The position numbers and the translations under genes are program-made. Positions 1-5,000 of a stretch of 5,000 nucleotides of DNA are shown here, in pieces. The notes beneath the pieces are model-generated. The model did not search any database, had not been told where the DNA came from, and saw only the letters and a program-made list of their open reading frames with translations. The stretch is from positions 1 to 5,000 of the forward strand of contig JALVCY010000105.1 of the NCBI GenBank assembly GCA_027009605.1. Direction: 5' to 3'. The stretch is from Saprospiraceae bacterium. GTDB lineage: Bacteria > Bacteroidota > Bacteroidia > Chitinophagales > Saprospiraceae. Positions within the stretch are counted from its first letter, which is position 1; each line of letters starts with the position of its first letter.

Positions 1-17
1 TGTTCTGCCAAAAAAAT

Positions 18-132
18 ACCAAATTTTGTTCTGTTTTGGGGTTTGTAGAAATTTTGTTCAATTGTTCAACTGTTGAGTTTACTCCTAAAAGTATTCTGAT
101 GCCAAACCACCAAATTTTATTCTGTTAGGGGA
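18..132. repeat. Two degenerate direct-repeat copies upstream of the TTGAAC palindrome
   Basis: Copy A (18-41) and copy B (109-132) both start with ACCAAATTTT, continue with TTCTGTT and end in a G-run, agreeing at about 20 of 24 positions. Each is followed by ATTTTGTTCAAT (51-62 and 132-143) and GTTCAAC. The two blocks are therefore diverged tandem copies with a period of roughly 80-90 nt. No coding frame runs through them. Confidence 0.7.
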
Positions 133-262
133 TTTTGTTCAATCGTTCAACTGTTCAACTGTTCAACTGAAAGCACTGATAATCAACTAATTATGAGAAT
201 CAGTTGAACGATTGAACGCTTGAACAATTGAACAGAATACATGCCTCCCGAATAAAATTTGG
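110..262. repeat. Large nested imperfect inverted repeat built from TTGAAC/GTTCAA octamers
   Basis: Three segment pairs are exact reverse complements in nested order. They are 110-121 with 251-262 (12 bp, CCAAATTTTATT), 119-126 with 231-238 (8 bp, ATTCTGTT), and 137-153 with 201-217 (17 bp, GTTCAATCGTTCAACTG). The left arm holds four octamers in tandem (137-168, GTTCAATC then GTTCAACT three times). The right arm holds four octamers of the form nnTTGAAC (202-233). The central 169-200 is unpaired. Either strand could form a long hairpin, and the element lies downstream of the amidase, so a role in transcript end formation is possible but unproven. Confidence 0.8.
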
Positions 263-276
263 CAACTGTTCCAACC

Positions 277-309
277 ATTTCAAAAACCCGACTTTTCGGA
301 GCACACTCA
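277..309. repeat. 33-nt direct repeat, copy 1
   Basis: This matches 362-394 at 29 of 33 positions; the core GACTTTTCGGAGCA is identical. The two copies start 85 nt apart and lie between the TTGAAC repeat block and the amidase stop codon. Nothing in either reads as coding. Confidence 0.8.
282..299 (-). terminator. Weak candidate intrinsic terminator for the amidase
   Basis: On the minus strand CCGA (299-296), loop AAAG and TCGG (291-288) form a 4-bp GC-rich stem. It can be lengthened by a T:G wobble and is followed by TTTTT (286-282). The position, about 113 nt past the amidase stop codon, and the strand are right, but the stem is short for an intrinsic terminator. Confidence 0.25.
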
Positions 310-361
310 ACGCTTGAACAAAAACCATCCAACCAAATAAAAATCGGCTAATTTTACGCTT

Positions 362-394
362 ATTTCAGAAACTAGACTTTTCGGAGCAAACTCA
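362..394. repeat. 33-nt direct repeat, copy 2
   Basis: This is the second copy of the repeat at 277-309, ending 18 nt from the amidase stop codon. It differs at four positions. Two of these (CCGA changed to TAGA) remove the small hairpin that copy 1 can form. Confidence 0.8.
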
Positions 395-412
395 TAGTAA
401 AAAAAACAAAAA

Positions 413-1966
413 TTATTGAATCAAGTCCCGGGCTTCTTGCAAGCCGATTCGTTGATCATTCAAATAAGCAACAATAAAGCCATTAAATCCCTTCTTCTTT
501 AAGACTTTGAAAATACTCGTAATATCCGACCAATGCTTGGTATGACCGGTCAAATACTTAAAATATCCATTTTCATAAACGACTTCTACATTGGATAGTT
601 CCGCATATTTTTGGGTTTTTAGGTTTAAAGGTTTTTTTGAAGCCGCAATTTGTATCTTAAAAACCGGGGTGACACTCAGCTTATTTAAATCCACAATCTT
701 CTTTTTGGGTCTCGTATAGACCGGCCGGCTCACGGTGGGTGTCGGGGTAGGGACTCGTTTGGTTTCCGGTTGTGGTGCTCTTGCACCTTCCGAAACCGAG
801 ATGATTTTGGGGCCGCTTACTTGGGTGACGGGTTTGATGCTGTGGTAGGTCTGGTCATTGGTTTTTGGACTTTGGTCTTTGGGGCGCAGCAAGCTTCTTT
901 TGGGTTTTGGTCTTTGGCGGGTCGGCCGTTCATCCCTGCGGTGTTTAGGGGCTTGTTTTTTTTGGGCGACGGGTGGTTGGGGTGGGCTATAAGCGGTTTC
1001 GATGGCTCGTTGGCTCCTTTTGATGACGGGGCGGGGGATTTCGGTGGTATTTTCCGCCAGGATTAGGTCATTTTGCCGGGGAGCGGGTTCTGCTTGCGCC
1101 AAAAAGTCATTGTTGGCTTCGATGCCGGTCTTATATTCGTAGAAAGCGTCGCTGATGGCTTGTACGATTTGGGCTTGGCCGGCCTTGCTTTTTAGGTATT
1201 TTTCGTCAGATGAATTGGTCAAATAGCCGGTTTCGATAAGGACACTGGGCATGGCGACTTCCCGCAGCACGTGGAAGTTGTTTTGCAATACGCCGCGGCT
1301 TTTTCGCTTGGAATAGGCATGCATTTTTTGCTCGACCTTTTCGGCAAATTGGATGCTCCGCTCCAGATAATTTTGTTGATACATACTCATAAAAATATGC
1401 CATTCGGGGGAGTCTGAATCGGAAAAATTATAGTCGGCGTGATTGCGTTCTAAGAAGATGGCTTCGTTTTCTCTTTTGGCGATGACTAGGTTTCTTTCTT
1501 TTTTGGTGGCGCCTAAGACGTAGGTTTCGGAGCCGTGGATTTTGCGTCCGACCACACCCGCAGGCATCGCATTGCAGTGAATGGAAATAAATAAGTCGGC
1601 GTGTGCATCATTTGCGATTCGAGCCCTTTCGGAAAGGGGGACAAAGATATCTGTTTTGCGGGTATAGATGATTTTTAGGTCGGGGAAACGGGCTTGAATG
1701 GCTTCGCCGAGCATCAGGGCGATGTTTAAAGTGATGTTTTTTTCGACGGTTTGGAGACCGGAAGTCCCGCCGTCGTGGCCGCCATGTCCGGCGTCAATGA
1801 CTATTTTTTCTATCTTTGCATTGGAAAAGGCGTTTAAAATAGGGGTGGGAATGTTAAAATTTTTCACCTTTGCATCCAAATTGTTGACTTCAGCCGTTAA
1901 ATTTACGTTAAATAGGCTGACGCACAAAAAAAGTATTCCATAGAAGCTGTAGTTTCGCATAATCAT
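413..1966 (-). CDS. Exported N-acetylmuramoyl-L-alanine amidase (Amidase_3) with C-terminal SPOR-like domain
   Basis: A zinc amidase that cleaves the bond between N-acetylmuramic acid and L-alanine in peptidoglycan, acting in the periplasm. Numbered from the ATG at 1966 (517 aa), residues 1-25 are a signal peptide (MIMRNYS, hydrophobic core, NLTA). The Amidase_3 domain spans about 51-280. Zinc ligands are His61 (DAGHGG), Glu75 (VEKN) and His130 (SIHCN); the catalytic Glu245 lies in LIETGYLTN. A roughly 60-residue insert with KRENEAIFLE (164-173) precedes the final helices. Residues 285-430 form a Pro/Lys/Arg/Gln-rich, probably disordered linker. Residues 432-517 (VFKIQIAAS to the end) resemble the SPOR-like domain usual in Bacteroidota amidases, which would bind glycan. 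The frame is open to a GTG at 2026, but that start would put 20 residues before a good signal peptide; ATG 1966 or ATG 1960 is preferred. All catalytic residues are present. The family is secure; a role in cell separation is inferred. Confidence 0.95.
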   Translation of the reverse strand: MIMRNYSFYGILFLCVSLFNVNLTAEVNNLDAKVKNFNIPTPILNAFSNAKIEKIVIDAGHGGHDGGTSGLQTVEKNITLNIALMLGEAIQARFPDLKIIYTRKTDIFVPLSERARIANDAHADLFISIHCNAMPAGVVGRKIHGSETYVLGATKKERNLVIAKRENEAIFLERNHADYNFSDSDSPEWHIFMSMYQQNYLERSIQFAEKVEQKMHAYSKRKSRGVLQNNFHVLREVAMPSVLIETGYLTNSSDEKYLKSKAGQAQIVQAISDAFYEYKTGIEANNDFLAQAEPAPRQNDLILAENTTEIPRPVIKRSQRAIETAYSPPQPPVAQKKQAPKHRRDERPTRQRPKPKRSLLRPKDQSPKTNDQTYHSIKPVTQVSGPKIISVSEGARAPQPETKRVPTPTPTVSRPVYTRPKKKIVDLNKLSVTPVFKIQIAASKKPLNLKTQKYAELSNVEVVYENGYFKYLTGHTKHWSDITSIFKVLKKKGFNGFIVAYLNDQRIGLQEARDLIQ

Positions 1967-2026
1967 CAGTTTGGGATACAGATTCAGTTGTAACAAAAAA
2001 ATTGCCCAAACCCAATCTATACACAC
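1967..2026. promoter_or_regulatory. Divergent intergenic region between the amidase and lptD
   Basis: These 60 bp separate the two start codons (ATG 1966 on minus, TTG 2027 on plus), so both 5' regions must lie here or inside the neighbouring gene. There is no purine-rich Shine-Dalgarno sequence before either start, which is usual in Bacteroidota. TTTG at 1970-1973 is followed 17 nt later by TAACAAAA at 1991-1998; the spacing fits the Bacteroidota -33/-7 arrangement, but the -7 element matches only at TA. The promoter for lptD therefore remains unidentified. Confidence 0.4.
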
Positions 2027-4783
2027 TTGAAAGCCTTAAAAACAAAGAATTTCTTCCTTCCTTTCCGGCTTATTTCGGTTTTATACTACAAATATAATTC
2101 CTTAAACGCAGGAATATGGTGTTTTCCTGTAATATTTTTGTTTTTCTTGTTTTTTGCGCAAGCTGGACAGGCCCAAGTGACGGATAGTTTGGCGCTCATG
2201 GAAGGGGATACGCTTACGCAAAAAACGGATACTTTGGCGTCGGTAGATAGCTTAAAATTGCGTTATAAAATATCTCCGGATAGCTTGGATGCTCCGGTGT
2301 TTTTTGATGCTCGTGATTCTATTGATTATGATTTGAAGCATAAGAAAATCTATTTGTACGGAAATGCCATTGTGAAATATACGACGATTACGCTGAAAGC
2401 CGGGCTCATTGTCTTGGATTGGGAGTCAAATATTATTACGGCGGATTATATCTTAGACAGTCTGGAAAAACCTATCGAAAAACCCAACTTTGCCGATGGT
2501 AATCAGGAGTTTACAGCAAATAAGTTAAGGTATAACTTTAAGACTAAAAAAGGGCAAATTATTGATGCTCGCACCTTCGAGAGCAATTTGTATGTCCTTT
2601 CGGAAAAAGCTAAGTTTTTTGCGAAAGACAGTGTGCATACCCGGGATTATGTCTATAGCAAAAATGCGATTTTTACCACCTGTGATGCGCCCCATCCGCA
2701 TTATGGGATCCGGAGTAAAAAACAAAAAGTCGTACCCAATAAAGTCGTGGTCGTAGGCCCGTCCAATCTCGAAATCATGGACGTCCCGACCCCTTTATTT
2801 TTGCCGTTTGGTTTTTTCCCTATTTTGGAGAAACGGCATGCCGGTTTGATTTTTCCGCAAGACTATGAAAATTCGCCCCAATTGGGATTTGGCTTGCGCA
2901 ATGTGGGCTATTATTTTCCACTGGGTCCCCATTATGATTTTAAACTCACCGGCGACCTGTATATGAAAGGCAGTTGGGGGCTTCAAGCAGCGATGCAATA
3001 CAAAAAACGGTATCGCTACAATGGTGAATTTACCTTCGCCATGTCTTCTATCAAGACGGAGCTGCCGAATGAGTTGGGCAAACAAATCAACCGACCCAAA
3101 AAAATCGTTTGGAGACATAGCCAAGATAGTCATGCGCATCCCTACAACTCTTTTAGCGCAAGCGTCAATATCGAATCCAATAAATTTGAAAGTACAACAC
3201 TCAACCGGGCCAAAAATGTCTTGAAAAATCAATATACATCGAATGTGACCTTCCGGCGAAAATTTCCTTCCAGTCCTTTCTCTTTGACGGCGAGTTTGGG
3301 GCATTCTCAGATTGTACGCACCGGAGAAGTTACCCTGAACCTGCCCACCATCGACGTGCATATGGCGCAGATTTATCCTTTTAAGCGCAAGCAAAAAATA
3401 GGGAAAGAGCGTTGGTACGAAAAGTTTTCCCTAACCTATTCGGGACAAACCAGAAATACCATCAAAACCACGGATACTACGCTCTTCGATAAGACGACGT
3501 GGCAAAACTTGAATCTCGGCGCCAAACACAGCTTAAAAACCAGCGCATCTTACCGTTTTTTAAAATATTTTAATTTTAGTCCCAGCGCCAATTACGATGA
3601 GATTTGGTATCTCAAAGGGGAAGAATATCAATTCAATCCTACTCCTGTGGTGAAAATGGATACCATTTTTAATGGCGATGGCTCCATCCTGAGCGTTACG
3701 CCGGATACGTTGCGCAACGGGCGAGTGGATACGACCCATCTGAATGGATTTGGAGCGGTTAGGACGTTTAGCGCAAGTGCTTCTCTGAATACCAAAATAT
3801 TTGGGACTTTGCTCTTTAAAAGGGGATTTTTGCGGGGATTTCGACATACGATGAGTCCGAGTATCAGCTTTAGGTATTCGCCAAATTACCGGGGAGATCC
3901 ATTTAATTATTTCCAAGAATTGCCGACAGGGAGTCGCACGAATCCGGAGGAAACTAGGCTCTACTATCGTTATCCCCAAGGCATTTATGGCCGGCCGTCG
4001 GCTAGAGGCAAGCAGATGGCGCTAGTCTATGGCATTGGGCATTTGTTTGAAGCGAAGTATTTTTCCCGCAAGGATTCGACGACTAAGATTATGCGGCTTT
4101 TTGATAATATTTCGATGAGTGGGAGCTACAATTTTGCTGCTGACACACTTCGATTTAGCCAAGTCAATATCAGTGGCCGCTCCAAGCTCATCAAGAATTT
4201 TTCCAATGTCTCCATGGGAGCGGTATTTGACCCTTATGCTGCCAATCAAGCCGGCCAATCCATCAATCAATTTTACTGGAATACGAACCATAAAGTGCTG
4301 CGGTTTGTCAGTTTTTATATGCGGTTTTCGACCAGTTTTTCCCTGCAGCAGCTGTCGAATGCCATCAAAGGCAAAAAAGAGACTAAAAAGAAAGATAAGA
4401 AAAAGGGGGCGCAACCGGATCATTTTTTCGATTGGTTCAAAGACTTTAGAATCTCTCATAATTATAACTTGGATTTTCAAAAAGTCGATGGGCATCTCAA
4501 GCCTATGGTTCGGACGCATGCTGTGAATACCAGCGGACGAATCCCACTGACCCGCCTGTGGAAATTGAATATCGGCAATATCGGCTATGATTTTAAGGCC
4601 AAAAGGATTACGTATCCGGATTTTGGGTTTTCACGGAATCTCCATTGCTGGAATATGGGGGTCAACTGGCAGCCGCAACGGGGCACTTATTCGTTTTTTA
4701 TCAAAGTGAGTCAACAGCCGCTTGATTTCTTGAAATTGCCTTATAACCGGAATTCTTATGATGCTCGGTTGGTGGCGTTTTGA
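2027..4783 (+). CDS. lptD: LptD/OstA-like outer-membrane LPS assembly protein
   Basis: The 918-aa product is the expected size for Bacteroidota LptD homologues, which take LPS from the periplasmic Lpt bridge and place it in the outer leaflet of the outer membrane. Residues 1-46 or 1-49 form a signal peptide with a long basic N-region, a hydrophobic core (FPVIFLFFLFF) and an AQAGQAQ cleavage region. Residues about 95-250 are an LptA/OstA-like beta domain (YDLKHKKIYLYGNAIVKY, then VLSEKAKFF and TTCDAPHPHYG). The junction TPLFLPFGFFPI (255-266), followed by RHAGLIFP, resembles the conserved LptD motif before the barrel. Residues about 270-918 show alternating, aromatic-rich strands and end in Phe918, as outer-membrane barrels do. 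The mature protein has only Cys219 and Cys874. The start is TTG: no ATG or GTG lies in frame between the upstream stop (1991) and the signal peptide. It is divergent from the amidase, 60 bp away. The family call is strong; the exact start is less sure. Confidence 0.93.
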   Translation: MKALKTKNFFLPFRLISVLYYKYNSLNAGIWCFPVIFLFFLFFAQAGQAQVTDSLALMEGDTLTQKTDTLASVDSLKLRYKISPDSLDAPVFFDARDSIDYDLKHKKIYLYGNAIVKYTTITLKAGLIVLDWESNIITADYILDSLEKPIEKPNFADGNQEFTANKLRYNFKTKKGQIIDARTFESNLYVLSEKAKFFAKDSVHTRDYVYSKNAIFTTCDAPHPHYGIRSKKQKVVPNKVVVVGPSNLEIMDVPTPLFLPFGFFPILEKRHAGLIFPQDYENSPQLGFGLRNVGYYFPLGPHYDFKLTGDLYMKGSWGLQAAMQYKKRYRYNGEFTFAMSSIKTELPNELGKQINRPKKIVWRHSQDSHAHPYNSFSASVNIESNKFESTTLNRAKNVLKNQYTSNVTFRRKFPSSPFSLTASLGHSQIVRTGEVTLNLPTIDVHMAQIYPFKRKQKIGKERWYEKFSLTYSGQTRNTIKTTDTTLFDKTTWQNLNLGAKHSLKTSASYRFLKYFNFSPSANYDEIWYLKGEEYQFNPTPVVKMDTIFNGDGSILSVTPDTLRNGRVDTTHLNGFGAVRTFSASASLNTKIFGTLLFKRGFLRGFRHTMSPSISFRYSPNYRGDPFNYFQELPTGSRTNPEETRLYYRYPQGIYGRPSARGKQMALVYGIGHLFEAKYFSRKDSTTKIMRLFDNISMSGSYNFAADTLRFSQVNISGRSKLIKNFSNVSMGAVFDPYAANQAGQSINQFYWNTNHKVLRFVSFYMRFSTSFSLQQLSNAIKGKKETKKKDKKKGAQPDHFFDWFKDFRISHNYNLDFQKVDGHLKPMVRTHAVNTSGRIPLTRLWKLNIGNIGYDFKAKRITYPDFGFSRNLHCWNMGVNWQPQRGTYSFFIKVSQQPLDFLKLPYNRNSYDARLVAF
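2089..2096 (-). promoter_or_regulatory. Candidate Bacteroidota -7 element for the amidase
   Basis: On the minus strand this reads TATATTTG, an exact match to the Bacteroidota -7 consensus TAnnTTTG. It lies inside the 5' coding end of lptD, about 120 nt upstream of the amidase ATG, and is correctly oriented. The -33 position, 19 nt further upstream, reads CCAT rather than TTTG, so half of the promoter is missing. An 8-nt match in AT-rich DNA can occur by chance. Confidence 0.2.
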
Positions 4784-4810
4784 GTTTTTGTGGGATTCTA
4801 CTTCATTATT
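4784..4810. repeat. Direct repeat flanking the 3' tandem repeats, copy 1
   Basis: This begins at the first base after the lptD stop codon (GTTTTTGTGGGATTCTAC then TTCATTATT). It recurs at 4964-4992 with one substitution and a 2-nt insertion. The AT-rich stretch continues as TCATTATTCGG and ATTCGATATTCTGTT up to 4842. Confidence 0.75.
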
Positions 4811-4844
4811 CATTATTCGGCGTTCTACATTCGATATTCTGTTA

Positions 4845-4888
4845 GTTGAGAAAGTTGAGAAAGTTGAAAAAGTTGAAGAAGTTGAGAC
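4845..4888. repeat. 9-nt tandem repeat, about five copies (GTTGAGAAA type)
   Basis: Units begin at 4845, 4854, 4863, 4872 and 4881: GTTGAGAAA twice, then GTTGAAAAA, GTTGAAGAA and a partial GTTGAGAC. The period is exactly 9 and only purine changes are seen between units. It lies 62 nt past the lptD stop codon. If translated it would give repeated Val-Glu-Lys, but a coding role is not supported. Confidence 0.85.
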
Positions 4889-4957
4889 GGTCGCCTTTGG
4901 CTCCCTGGTTGAGACTCGTCCTTTGGACTTCGGGTTGGGAGCTTCGCAGGTTGAGAC
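4881..4957. repeat. Dispersed GTTGAGAC motifs with CCTTTGG mini-hairpins
   Basis: GTTGAGAC occurs exactly at 4881-4888, 4908-4915 and 4950-4957, with a variant GTTGGGAG at 4934-4941. Between the first three motif positions lie GCCTTTGGC (4893-4901) and GTCCTTTGGAC (4918-4928), which are small perfect hairpins sharing a CCTTTGG core. The spacing of 27 and 26 nt suggests diverged copies of one unit. Confidence 0.65.
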
Positions 4958-4963
4958 GATTGG

Positions 4964-4992
4964 GTTTTTGTCTGGGATTTTACTTCATTATT
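4964..4992. repeat. Direct repeat flanking the 3' tandem repeats, copy 2
   Basis: This is the second copy of 4784-4810, starting 180 nt later. It carries TC inserted after GTTTTTG and a C-to-T change before ACTTCATTATT. The window ends 8 nt later, so the array may continue beyond it. Confidence 0.75.
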
Positions 4993-5000
4993 TGATATTT

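Larger units (their letters stand above)
4761..5000 (+). other. Open frame running off the right edge, probably not a gene
   Basis: In the frame offset by one from the end of lptD, ATG 4761 opens 80 codons with no stop before the window ends (MLGWWRFEFLWDS, then repeated VEK, then VETVAFGSLVET). It overlaps the last 23 bases of lptD and runs through all the 3' repeats. The second copy of the flanking direct repeat is read in a different frame from the first because of its 2-nt insertion, and the composition resembles intergenic repeat DNA. It is recorded because the frame is open, not because coding is likely. Confidence 0.1.

Noticed and set aside
145..233. CRISPR-like array
   Set aside because: The repeat units are 8 nt with no unique spacers, and they form a palindrome rather than regularly spaced direct repeats.
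1..412. tRNA or other structured RNA gene in the left flank
   Set aside because: No cloverleaf or tRNA consensus boxes are present on either strand; the visible structure comes from the inverted repeats.
770..1066. 98-aa plus-strand frame opposite the amidase linker
   Set aside because: It lies wholly inside the amidase on the other strand. Its Gly/Phe-rich translation is the complement of the Pro/Lys/Arg-rich linker, and it has no recognisable domain.
1950..1973. Candidate -7 elements for lptD (TAGTTTCG at 1950 and TCAGTTTG at 1966)
   Set aside because: Each has a mismatch at a key position and no TTTG at the proper upstream distance, so neither can be called a promoter.
2795..3394. 199-aa minus-strand frame inside lptD
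   Set aside because: It is antisense to a well-supported gene with conserved LptD motifs; the product has no family features and reflects codon bias on the coding strand.
4022..4526. Overlapping 165-aa minus and 135-aa plus frames inside lptD
   Set aside because: Both are out-of-frame readings of the C-terminal barrel, which continues in its own frame to Phe918.
4784..4963. Intrinsic terminator after lptD
   Set aside because: The only hairpins have 3-4 bp stems and none is followed by a T-run.

Overview
The window looks like ordinary chromosomal DNA from a member of the Bacteroidota. The basis is the head-to-head pair of an AmiC-type N-acetylmuramoyl-L-alanine amidase with a Bacteroidota-style C-terminal SPOR-like domain and a long LptD/OstA-like outer-membrane protein. 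There are no clear Shine-Dalgarno sites, and the non-coding DNA is AT-rich and full of short repeats. I cannot place it below phylum with confidence; a Saprospiria- or Chitinophagia-like lineage is possible.

Layout: 1-412 has no gene and holds a dense mosaic of direct and inverted short repeats (TTGAAC/GTTCAA octamers, then a 33-nt repeat present twice). 413-1966 (minus) is the exported zinc amidase. 1967-2026 is a 60-bp divergent intergenic region. 2027-4783 (plus) is the LptD-like LPS transport protein, which starts at TTG. 4784-5000 has no convincing gene. It contains a 27-29 nt direct repeat on both sides of a segment with about five copies of a 9-nt tandem repeat and a series of GTTGAGAC motifs.

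Both proteins act in the cell envelope. The amidase trims peptidoglycan in the periplasm, probably at division sites, where its SPOR-like domain would bind glycan. The LptD-like protein inserts lipopolysaccharide into the outer leaflet of the outer membrane. Their divergent placement would allow shared regulation, but no convincing shared promoter is visible.

I found no previously undescribed multi-gene system. The parts that the two genes do not explain are the repeat-rich flanks, an open frame running off the right edge through the 3' repeats, and a single cysteine pair in the LptD-like protein.
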